From NCBI GenBank assembly GCA_050942875.1, contig JBMNOD010000094.1, positions 1 to 12,609 of the forward strand: a stretch of 12,609 nucleotides of DNA, written 5' to 3'. Position 1 is the stretch's first letter; every line of letters starts with the position of its first letter. This stretch comes from JAAZAI01 sp050942875 (lineage in GTDB: Bacteria > Verrucomicrobiota > Kiritimatiellia > RFP12 > UBA3636). Positions 1-6,060 of this stretch are shown piece after piece. The notes beneath the pieces are model-generated. The model worked only from the letters and a program-made list of their open reading frames with translations, ran no database searches and had not been told where the DNA came from. A program made the translations under genes and the position numbers.

Positions 1-152
1 CCATGCTAGCTATTTTTGCCCGCGGGAGCGAAACGAATTTTGTTGAAATGCTTTATGATCCGCTTCTTCCTGACCAATATCGTTCCAGTGCCTTGTTTCA
101 GCTCAAGAAGCGCTTTGGCTGGCCTGCAACGAACACCGTTCCCGAACTGTGA
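1..152 (+). CDS. C-terminal end of a small secreted-protein paralogue (5' end outside window)
   Basis: Frame 3, reading from base 3 to TGA at 150-152, gives 49 residues that match the C-terminus of the complete protein at 437-1180. I count 34 of 49 identities, including SETN, VEMLYDPL and GWPATNTVPE. It is therefore the 3' end of a diverged paralogue whose start lies upstream of the window. The ATG at base 3 aligns with an internal Met of the complete copy, so it is not the start. The function is unknown; see the full copy for features. A metallopeptidase remnant in another frame follows the stop directly. Whether the upstream part of this gene is intact cannot be seen. Confidence 0.7.
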   Translation, partial: MLAIFARGSETNFVEMLYDPLLPDQYRSSALFQLKKRFGWPATNTVPEL

Positions 153-426
153 CGCGAGGAAAGGCTGCGCCTCGCATCTTGTCCATGCGTTGACCCACAC
201 CGCCGTACATGAAGTTGCGCATGCCATGGGCTTGGTCAATCCAACGTATCTTTACGGTATGGAAGGCAGCCACAATTCGACGACGAACCGGAACGGATGG
301 ATTATGAACGACGGAAGGTTTTGCCCCGATTCGCACCGCTTCCGAAAAGGCTCCTTCCCCTTTCCAACATGGAAGTATCGCAACGCCGAATACTTGCACT
401 TCATCTTGCCCCGCCCAGCCCCATGA
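151..426 (+). pseudogene. Zinc metallopeptidase C-terminal remnant (HExxHxxG)
   Basis: This frame encodes roughly 90 residues with a zincin motif, HEVAHAMGLVNP, followed by GSHN and NGWIMNDG, and it ends FILPRPAP before TGA at 424-426. The HExxHxxG core with a downstream Met-containing turn is the pattern of metzincin-like secreted metallopeptidases; the 11th motif position is Asn rather than the usual His or Asp. Only the C-terminal zinc-site region is present. No in-frame start or ribosome-binding site precedes it. The frame stays open upstream only as an out-of-frame reading of the neighbouring paralogue's 3' end. I read it as a 5'-truncated remnant joined to the end of that gene. Its stop lies 10 bases before the next gene. 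Family placement rests on motifs only. Confidence 0.6.
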
Positions 427-436
427 GGATCCTTCC

Positions 437-1180
437 ATGAAAATCATACGATGGTTTCAACTCGCGCTGCTTGCAATCTTGCCTGGATTGCTGTTTGGAA
501 CGTTGTTTGTTCAAAACTCACCTCGCTATCTTTCGTTTTTGAAAAGATCCGACATTGCAGGAATCGGCAGGATTCTTGACGTCAGCGACAATGTCCTGCG
601 AATGGAGGTGGATCATTATTGGCTCGGCAGCCAGGGAACGAATGTGATTGAGATTGAAAGGGCCTTTCTCGAAGCCTGTCCGGATCTCGATTCCATTGTC
701 GGCAATGCCGCCGTTTTTTTTGCCATGACCAACAAATGGAAAAACCCTCCGCATTCTTCCACCCTGCCAGTTGACTTTGAAGATTCGTGGGAGTTTTCGT
801 TTGCACTGACCAACTGCGGCCCTGCATGCCCCCCCAGATTCGCGCCGGCGAATGCTCCGCCGTTGTTCATCATCGGTTCGAATGACGTGGAGGTCGTGAA
901 CTTTTTCTCCAACTTTGTCGAGAGCGTGTTCATCACGCGGGATCATGGGTTGTACTACCGGACACTTCGCGACGCATTGCGTTCGGAATCCTCTGCCATG
1001 TTGGAATGCAGATCGATGTCGTTCCTGCCCATGTTCTCTATTTTGTCTCATGGAAGCGAGACCAATCTTGTTGAAATGCTTTACGACCCGCTTTTCCCTA
1101 ATCAATACCGCTACAATACCTTGTTCCAACTCCAAAAGAAATACGGCTGGCCTGCGACGAACACCGTTCCTGAGCCATGA
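437..1180 (+). CDS. Secreted or membrane-anchored protein of unknown function
   Basis: The product has 247 residues. The N-terminus MKIIRW followed by a hydrophobic stretch (about residues 8-26) looks like a signal peptide or single membrane anchor, so the rest is probably outside the cytoplasm. I recognise no domain. The middle has several Cys residues and an acidic/aromatic pattern (MEVDHYWLGSQGTN, about 56-69). The end GWPATNTVPEP is shared with the partial paralogue at 1-152, which makes this a small duplicated family. The start is supported by AGGA about 8 bases before ATG. Base composition differs from the surroundings: bases 541-600 have 31 G/C of 60, against 42 of 60 in 2041-2100 of the glycosyltransferase. 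This suggests acquired or fast-evolving DNA. The stop codon overlaps the ATG of the following fragment (ATGA). Confidence 0.75.
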   Translation: MKIIRWFQLALLAILPGLLFGTLFVQNSPRYLSFLKRSDIAGIGRILDVSDNVLRMEVDHYWLGSQGTNVIEIERAFLEACPDLDSIVGNAAVFFAMTNKWKNPPHSSTLPVDFEDSWEFSFALTNCGPACPPRFAPANAPPLFIIGSNDVEVVNFFSNFVESVFITRDHGLYYRTLRDALRSESSAMLECRSMSFLPMFSILSHGSETNLVEMLYDPLFPNQYRYNTLFQLQKKYGWPATNTVPEP

Positions 1181-1603
1181 CGTGCGGCTTCGACGTGACG
1201 CTTCCCGGCTGCGCCCACCAGAACACGCCCGGCTGGCTGGAGGCGGAAGTCATGCGGCAGACCACGGCGGGCTGGGATCACGTCGCCTACGTGGATCTCG
1301 ACTCCTCCAGCCCCGGCCTCGACCGATGGCGCGAGACCACGTCGCTTTCAATGGGCTCCAACATCTTTTCATGGGACGGCAAGGCGCAGGTCGACCTTCC
1401 GCTTGCCGACCATCCCGACGTCTTCACGGGGCCGAAAGGCTCCTTCAACCGCGCCATGCCGGCGATGTTGAAGGGCGAGCCGGTGCCGCCCGGATCGACC
1501 AGTTCTGGTACGGCGGCGTGACGAACAACCCCGTTCAATTCCACAGGGAACACGCCCGGCCGCTGCCGATCAACGGGCTTTATCTGCATAGCGCCAGCCG
1601 TGC
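1177..1603 (+). pseudogene. Frameshifted gene fragment of unknown family
   Basis: Bases 1177 to about 1490 read well in one frame, with strong G/C at third codon positions, from TCGFDVTLPGCAHQ to MLKGEPVP. The coding signal then moves to another frame at about 1488 and continues as RIDQFWYGGVTNNPVQFHRE to LPINGLYLHSA. The simplest reading is a one-base deletion in the CCGCCC run near 1486-1492. In the first frame translation stops at 1519-1521. In the second it runs into the heptamer repeat and stops at 1647-1649. I do not recognise the family. Both ends look wrong: the start is just the ATGA overlap with the previous stop, and the end dissolves into repeat. It may be an internal or C-terminal piece of a larger gene. 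A sequencing error could also explain the shift. Confidence 0.5.
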
Positions 1604-1645
1604 TTCCAGTTTTCAGTTTCCAGTTTCCAGTTTCCAGTTTCTAGT
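1604..1645 (+). repeat. Heptamer tandem repeat TTCCAGT, six copies
   Basis: Six copies in perfect 7-base phase: copies 1, 3, 4 and 5 are TTCCAGT, copy 2 is TTTCAGT and copy 6 is TTCTAGT. The array ends 15 bases before the glycosyltransferase ATG. Heptameric short tandem repeats between genes are known from several bacterial groups. Slippage could change the copy number here. Confidence 0.9.
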
Positions 1646-1652
1646 TTAAAAT
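1624..1652 (+). promoter_or_regulatory. Candidate promoter of the glycosyltransferase gene
   Basis: A -10-like TAAAAT (1647-1652) lies 17 bases after TTTCCA (1624-1629), which matches 4 of 6 of TTGACA and lies inside the heptamer array. The -10 box ends 8 bases before ATG 1661 and no Shine-Dalgarno lies between. If used, transcription would start at or next to the ATG. This is a by-eye match only. Confidence 0.35.
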
Positions 1653-1660
1653 TCTCAGTC

Positions 1661-2881
1661 ATGAAAAACATGCTTTGGATTCTCAACGGCTGCGGGCTGG
1701 AGGCGGGGGGCATCAGCGGGGGGCCTGTGCGGTTTCATGAAGTCTCCCGGCGGTGGCTCCGAACGCATCCCGGCTTCCGACAGCACTTGCTGACCACGTC
1801 AGGCGGCGAGGGCATGCTTCGCGGCATGGGGTGCGAACTTCCATCGACCCTTGTGCCCGCCTCCCTGTTCAGCACGCGTGAAATTCTCCGCGCCCAGCGC
1901 CTTTGGTCCTACATCGTCACGGCTCTCTGTGCGCGGCGGGTCGTCCGTCGTCTTTCCGCCCCGGACACGATTGTCACTGTCAGCGACTACTTCTGCGACA
2001 TCGTGCCTGCGTTGATTCTGAAGCGCCGTCATCCCGGCTGCCGCTGGATCGCCTGGGTTCATCACCGCGAGCTTCCGCCTTCCGAGCGCCCGGGCAATCG
2101 CGTTGTCAACACGCTCACGTGGAACATGCAGGAGTGGAGTTTGCGGCGCATCGCAAGCCAGGCGGACGCCGCCTGGGTTTACGACACCGAGGCAGGCGAT
2201 CTTGTCAAGGCGCGGCTCCTTGCCCTGGGGATGCCAGCGGAACGCATCCGCATCATGCAGTGCGGGATCAATTTCGCGGACATCGCCGCAGTTCCCGGGC
2301 CTGAGAAGCTCGTGGACGCGGTCATGGTCGGCGTTCGCCCCAACAAGGGGCTCTACGACATCCTGCCCGTCTGGGAGGAGGTGCTGCGGCTCCGGCCTGG
2401 CACGACGCTCCGGTTGATGGGCGGCATGAGCGGCGAGGCGTCCGTGCTCGCCGAGATCGAGCGGCGCGGGCTTGGCCATCTGATCCGCGCGTTCCGCCAT
2501 CCGGGTGGCGTTCTGCCTCAGGAAGACTACTATCGCAAGCTGAAGGAAGGCCGCATCCTCTTTGCGCCCAGCCATGAGGAAGGGTGGGGGATGGCCGTTT
2601 GCGAGGCGATGGCCGCCGGACTCCCTGTCGCGGCCTACGACCTGCCTGTCTATCGTCGCATCTACGGCAATGCGTTTTCCGCCGTCCCCTGCTTTGACTT
2701 CGCCGCCTTCGCCAAGGCCATTGCCGGGCTGCTGGATTCCCCCGGGACGTTCGAGCGCTACCGCGAAGCGGGGCGTTCGACGGCGGCGCAGTACGACTGG
2801 GACGCGATCGCCGCGGGCGATTCGGCAGGGATTGGCACAACACTGGAGCCGGCGAAGGGAATCGAACCCCCAGCCTGCTGA
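1661..2881 (+). CDS. GT4-family glycosyltransferase
   Basis: The product has 406 residues with a GT-B fold layout. The N-terminal acceptor half begins MLWILNGCGLEAGGISGGPV, a glycine-rich first strand-loop. The C-terminal nucleotide-sugar half has VGVRPNKGLYDI (about 223-234) and the GT4 signature PSHEEGWGMAVCEAMAAG (303-320), containing the EX7E pair E307/E315. Such enzymes move a sugar from an NDP- or GDP-sugar to a lipid or glycan acceptor on the cytoplasmic side of the membrane. The specific substrate cannot be told. No other polysaccharide genes are next to it. There is no Shine-Dalgarno before the ATG. The last 12 residues (LEPAKGIEPPAC) are antisense to tRNA-Thr, so the natural C-terminus was probably near residue 385-394 and the stop may have been lost. 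The GT4 call is firm; the end point is doubtful. Confidence 0.88.
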   Translation: MKNMLWILNGCGLEAGGISGGPVRFHEVSRRWLRTHPGFRQHLLTTSGGEGMLRGMGCELPSTLVPASLFSTREILRAQRLWSYIVTALCARRVVRRLSAPDTIVTVSDYFCDIVPALILKRRHPGCRWIAWVHHRELPPSERPGNRVVNTLTWNMQEWSLRRIASQADAAWVYDTEAGDLVKARLLALGMPAERIRIMQCGINFADIAAVPGPEKLVDAVMVGVRPNKGLYDILPVWEEVLRLRPGTTLRLMGGMSGEASVLAEIERRGLGHLIRAFRHPGGVLPQEDYYRKLKEGRILFAPSHEEGWGMAVCEAMAAGLPVAAYDLPVYRRIYGNAFSAVPCFDFAAFAKAIAGLLDSPGTFERYREAGRSTAAQYDWDAIAAGDSAGIGTTLEPAKGIEPPAC

Positions 2882-2918
2882 TTACAAATCAGCTGCTCTA
2901 CCATTGAGCTACACCGGC
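2844..2918 (-). tRNA. tRNA-Thr(UGU) with encoded CCA
   Basis: The reverse complement folds as a full cloverleaf. Acceptor GCCGGTG pairs with CGCCGGC with one G-U; the D arm is GCTC/GAGC; the anticodon arm is GCTGA/TCAGC with loop TTTGTAA; the T arm is GGGGG/CCCTT with loop TTCGATT. The anticodon TGT (2884-2886) reads ACA, a threonine codon. The discriminator base is T and CCA is encoded at 2844-2846. It overlaps the 3' end of the glycosyltransferase gene by 38 bases on the opposite strand. Confidence 0.96.
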
Positions 2919-2931
2919 GAAAACAACGTGA

Positions 2932-2961
2932 ACTATACTGAAACACCCGGGGCGTTGTCAA
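2932..2961 (-). promoter_or_regulatory. Promoter of tRNA-Thr
   Basis: On the minus strand a perfect TTGACA (2956-2961) is followed after 18 bases by TATAGT (2932-2937, 5 of 6 to TATAAT). The -10 box ends 13 bases before the tRNA 5' end, which would leave a short 5' leader for RNase P. It sits in the 56-base gap behind the yggT-like gene, so the tRNA is probably transcribed independently. Confidence 0.8.
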
Positions 2962-2974
2962 ATTGTAATCGGCA

Positions 2975-3841
2975 TCAGAGCACGCTGCCGACGATGTCGA
3001 TCAGGATCGAGTGGGCGACGCCGAGCAGATAGAAGAGGATGAGCGGCGTGAAGTCGAGCATGCCGACGCCGATCGGCCGCGTGATGAAGAAGCGGGAGAA
3101 AATCGCGAGCCATTCATTGGCCATGCCCATGACGGCGAGGTTGCGCATGAGCATGCCGCCGAGCGAGACGAAGATCAGCAGGATGAGGCCGTTGGCCACG
3201 ATCCGCAGGACATCGATCGCGGCGAAAAGCGTCGCCTTGAGCGGATAGAGGGCGGAATCCGCCAATGGATTCGCGATCATGATCCCCAGCGCATCGACAT
3301 GCGGGAAATTCGAGGACGTGGCGATCATCGTCGCCGTCGCCGCCAGCAGCGTGAGCGCAGTGGCGACGGCGGATCGGGACGGGGAGGGGAGGGAAAGCGG
3401 CTTCGCCACGGTTTCGAGGCATTCGATCACGGGATGCGTCGAGCGTTTGCCAAAGCGCGCGATGAGCGCAAGACGAAGGAGGTTGGCCTGGCAGAGGATG
3501 ACGGCAAAGGACGCGGCGCTGAAGGCGACGGCGTCGGTGAAGGATTTGAGGTCTGCATTGAAAACGGTGTCGCCGATGATGTGGAAAAGCGGCTTTTTGG
3601 ACGCCTTGGCAAGCACGATGCGAAGCAGCAGGATGAAGATGAAAAGCAACGCCGCCGCGACCCAGTCCGACAAACGTGGCGCAAGGGACTGCACCCATGT
3701 CACGGGCCGGCAGAGCAGGGTGCGGGCGCGATTGACATAGAGGTTGTAGAAGACGTCCTTGCCGAATGACGAGGCGATGTAGATCCAGAGCAGCAGGAGC
3801 GCGCCGGTGTAGATCCAAAAGAAAAGGGTCGTGGTGGACAT
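2975..3841 (-). CDS. YggT-family integral membrane protein
   Basis: The product has 288 residues and several hydrophobic helices (about 6-23, 60-77, 105-128, 157-175, 205-228 and 262-285). The C-terminal part, TRPIGVGMLDFTPLILFYLL (254-273), matches the YggT pattern of a PIGG-D-SP-like turn entering the last helix. YggT proteins are poorly understood inner-membrane proteins linked in some bacteria to osmotic tolerance and cell-division gene clusters. At 288 residues it is longer than usual for the family (about 90-190); it probably carries two diverged membrane units. I chose the ATG at 3839-3841 because the protein then starts with MSTTTLFFWIY and a helix, whereas the longer reading adds an Arg-rich out-of-character segment overlapping rnhC. 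No clear Shine-Dalgarno is visible. It is last of the four-gene run, 41 bases after rnhC. Confidence 0.7.
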   Translation of the reverse strand: MSTTTLFFWIYTGALLLLWIYIASSFGKDVFYNLYVNRARTLLCRPVTWVQSLAPRLSDWVAAALLFIFILLLRIVLAKASKKPLFHIIGDTVFNADLKSFTDAVAFSAASFAVILCQANLLRLALIARFGKRSTHPVIECLETVAKPLSLPSPSRSAVATALTLLAATATMIATSSNFPHVDALGIMIANPLADSALYPLKATLFAAIDVLRIVANGLILLIFVSLGGMLMRNLAVMGMANEWLAIFSRFFITRPIGVGMLDFTPLILFYLLGVAHSILIDIVGSVL

Positions 3842-3882
3842 GGACTGTGGAAGGAAAACGAGCGGGGTGCGGAGCAAGGCGA

Positions 3883-4911
3883 TCAGGCGTCTTCGCCTTT
3901 GGGCCGCTTGGGTCGGCGGAAATCTCGCCCGGCGGAGTCCTGCGAGACGACCTGGCATTCGGGCGGGAGATCCGATCGGCTGCGGCCGCAGGCGTCGAGC
4001 ACGGCGTCAAGCGTCTTGAAATGGCACTTGGCGGTTTCGACGAGGATCTCGGGGCCCTTGGCCTTGACGAGGTTCCCGGCGGCTTCGCGCACCTGGGGCG
4101 AGGCGCCTTTGGGAAAGGGCTGGCCATGTTGCTTTTCAAGTTGACGAAGGCTTGCCAGGAAGCCTTCGCGGGCGAGGATGGAGGCGGCGGCGACGGCGAT
4201 GTCGGCTTCCGCGCGGTGGCGTTGCACAAGCTCGATGCTGCGGCCTTTTTGCATGAGCGCCCGCTGGACGGATTCCTTGTTGCCGAACTGGTCCGAGATG
4301 GCCTTGGGGCAGGAGGGGATCGTGGCGAGCAGGTTTTCGATGCAGCGCGCGTGGCCCCAGGAGAGGAGGCGGTTGACGCTGCGCATCTTCGCGTAGAGCC
4401 GGTTGTAGGTGGCGTTGCCGATGCGCACGACCGTGTAGCGGTTGGGGCCGAGGACGCCCCGGATTTTGGCGGCGATGGCCAGCGCCTGCTTGTCGCTGGA
4501 GATCGACTTGCTGTCCTTGACGCCGATCTCGCGGAACTGCCTGGCAATCTCTTCGTTCGTGTAGGCGGCGGCGATGACGAGCGGGCCGAAGAAGTCGCCC
4601 TTCCCGCTTTCGTCGATGCCCATGTGCGGCGCCAGCGCTTCCGGGGCAAGCACCTCTTCGTAGCCGACGACGATCCTCTGCAGGATCATCGGCTCGAGGA
4701 TGTTGACGACGAACTCTTCGGCGCCGGCGCCCTGGATCAGGCATTTGCCCGACGTGTAGAGGTTGATGTTGCAATTCCACGACGGCGCCTGGACGGCGAT
4801 GCGCGTGTAGGGCACCGTGACGGGCCTGAAGTTGCCCTCGGCAAGCATCGCGTGGAGGCGATCTTGCTGCTCGCGATCCAGCGAGAAGGTGAAGGAGGTT
4901 TTCGGAGGCAT
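3883..4911 (-). CDS. rnhC: Ribonuclease HIII
   Basis: The product has 342 residues, slightly longer than typical RNase HIII (about 300-310). It cuts the RNA strand of RNA:DNA hybrids in the cytoplasm, removing R-loops and primers. Residues 1-90 form the N-terminal TBP-like substrate-binding domain (NINLYTSGKCLIQG, 48-61). The catalytic domain starts at GIDESGKGDFFGPLV (98-112), which gives D100 and E101 of the active site. D207 (ISDQFGNKE) and D237 (EADIAVAAASILAR) are the likely remaining metal ligands. GKGDFFGP distinguishes type HIII from HII. The tail from about residue 310 is Arg/Lys/Pro-rich and not part of the core. The ATG at 4909-4911 gives a proper N-terminus; the frame upstream overlaps the P-II gene and is not protein-like. 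It lies 29 bases behind the P-II-like gene. Confidence 0.93.
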   Translation of the reverse strand: MPPKTSFTFSLDREQQDRLHAMLAEGNFRPVTVPYTRIAVQAPSWNCNINLYTSGKCLIQGAGAEEFVVNILEPMILQRIVVGYEEVLAPEALAPHMGIDESGKGDFFGPLVIAAAYTNEEIARQFREIGVKDSKSISSDKQALAIAAKIRGVLGPNRYTVVRIGNATYNRLYAKMRSVNRLLSWGHARCIENLLATIPSCPKAISDQFGNKESVQRALMQKGRSIELVQRHRAEADIAVAAASILAREGFLASLRQLEKQHGQPFPKGASPQVREAAGNLVKAKGPEILVETAKCHFKTLDAVLDACGRSRSDLPPECQVVSQDSAGRDFRRPKRPKGEDA

Positions 4912-4940
4912 GCGAGTATCATCCCCAAAAAGCGGCGAGG

Positions 4941-5246
4941 CTAGAGCATGGCGCCCCGGATCTCGTTCACGGGAACGGTGAACAGGACGCCGCGGCCGTT
5001 TTCCTCGACGCGCGCCGCCTCGACCATCGCCTCCACCACCGCCGCCTTCTTTTCGCTTGTGACGATGATGATGATGATCTCCTTGGAGGATTCGATCTTC
5101 AGGCTGTGGAAGAACGAAAAGGTCGTTTCGCCCGCGCCGCGGCCGTAGAAGATGGTGGCGCCGCCCGCGCCTGCGTCGACGGCCTTGTGGACGACGTCCT
5201 GGGCTTTTCCGCGTTCGACAATGCAGATGATGGCTTCGAGTTCCAT
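4941..5246 (-). CDS. P-II-like signalling protein paired with DUF1538
   Basis: The product has 101 residues with the P-II fold pattern: MELEAIICIVERGKAQDV (beta1-alpha1), GATIFYGRGAGE (beta2 and start of T-loop), KEIIIIIVTSEK (beta3), a helix AAVVEAMVEAARVE, and GVLFTVPVNEIRGAM (the C-terminal P-II signature region). P-II trimers sense ATP/ADP and metabolites and bind partner proteins through the T-loop. The T-loop here is several residues shorter than in GlnB and has no tyrosine matching Tyr51, so uridylylation is unlikely. Five Ile in a row are encoded by an (ATC)5 run at 5063-5079. The gene starts 17 bases after the DUF1538 stop. This pairing is common and implies that the P-II protein controls the membrane protein. 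An AAGGA-like site lies about 12 bases before the ATG. Confidence 0.85.
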   Translation of the reverse strand: MELEAIICIVERGKAQDVVHKAVDAGAGGATIFYGRGAGETTFSFFHSLKIESSKEIIIIIVTSEKKAAVVEAMVEAARVEENGRGVLFTVPVNEIRGAML

Positions 5247-5263
5247 GGTACAGAGATCCTTCC

Positions 5264-5956
5264 CTAGATTTTGAGGATGCTGGCAAGCATGACGGACGCC
5301 GCCGCGCCAAGCGAGGTGAGGCCGACGAGGCCGAAGCCCACCCGCATGGGGTCGACGCCGGCGACGTTGGCGGCGAGGCCCAGCGCGATGGCCGAGTTGA
5401 TGGGGATGTTGACCGGCCCCGTCAGGGCGGAGGCGCAGTCCCAGGCCAATCCCACGATCAAATCCTCTGCGAAGAAGGCCAGTATGAACAAGACGACGAT
5501 CATGGGCACGACGAAATAGACGGTCTTCAGGTTGTAGAGCACCTTGGCGATGCCCAGGGCCATGCCGAGGGCGCAACCGACGGCGGTCGCGTAGATCAGC
5601 ACGTTGCCCTTGAGCGCGCCGACGGTGATTTCCTCCGCTTGTTTCGCAATGACTTGAAGGGCGGGCTCCACAAGCGTCGCCGTGAAACCGATGGCGAAGC
5701 AGACCAGGATGATGAGCCCGCGGGTCGGCAGCTTCACGAGCGCCCCGCCGACGTCCGTGGCCATCGGGATCAGGCACATGTCCACGCCCTTCAGGAAAAT
5801 GAAGAGACCGACGAGCACGAAGACGAGCCCTGCGGTGAATTGGCGAATCGAGTCGAATGGCGACTTGAGCAGCAGCTTGAGCGTGATGATGGCGATCAAG
5901 AGCGGCCCCGTGCTCTTGAGCACCTCCAGAAAGTCCTTGGCTAGAATTTTAAGCAT
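5264..5956 (-). CDS. DUF1538-family membrane protein (putative transporter)
   Basis: The product has 230 residues and is almost entirely hydrophobic, with about six to seven helices. It carries both DUF1538 hallmarks: FTATLVEPALQV (91-102, with E97) and AWDCASALTGPVNIP (171-185). Members of this family usually occur as two neighbouring genes or a two-domain fusion. A DUF1538 pair from a Halomonas, UmpAB, has been reported as a Na+/H+ antiporter; transfer of that role here is inference. Only one copy is present, and the gene upstream in the same direction is an unrelated glycoside hydrolase ending 104 bases away. That gap holds the likely promoter but no box convincing enough to annotate. AGGA about 10 bases before ATG supports the start. 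It is first in the run with the P-II-like gene, rnhC and yggT. Confidence 0.85.
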   Translation of the reverse strand: MLKILAKDFLEVLKSTGPLLIAIITLKLLLKSPFDSIRQFTAGLVFVLVGLFIFLKGVDMCLIPMATDVGGALVKLPTRGLIILVCFAIGFTATLVEPALQVIAKQAEEITVGALKGNVLIYATAVGCALGMALGIAKVLYNLKTVYFVVPMIVVLFILAFFAEDLIVGLAWDCASALTGPVNIPINSAIALGLAANVAGVDPMRVGFGLVGLTSLGAAASVMLASILKI

Positions 5957-6060
5957 GGAGTTGAAGTCCTGTGGAATTGCGAAAGAAGAATCGACCTTAC
6001 CAAAATTTCAGCGAATCACGCAATCGTTGTTTTTCGTGGAGCGTAATCGGTCAAGCCAAT

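Noticed and set aside
1177..1180. ATGA overlap as translational coupling
   Set aside because: The downstream frame is a frameshifted fragment, so the overlap is more likely a by-product of the junction.
2562..3032. Plus-strand open frame of 156 codons ending across the tRNA
   Set aside because: It is out of frame with the glycosyltransferase, and its RRRESNPQPADYKSAALPLS part is the known kind of spurious peptide from antisense tRNA-Thr.
3842..3958. Upstream start for the yggT-like gene
   Set aside because: It adds 39 mostly Arg-rich residues overlapping the rnhC 3' end; the inner ATG leads directly into a membrane helix.
3114..4649. Minus-strand open frame of 511 codons
   Set aside because: It is an alternative frame across rnhC and the yggT-like gene with an Arg/Ser/Pro-rich product, typical of high-GC shadow frames.
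3766..4944. Plus-strand open frame of 392 codons
   Set aside because: It is antisense to rnhC, whose domains and catalytic residues are clear; the product is low-complexity Gly/Ala/Asp and matches nothing recognisable.
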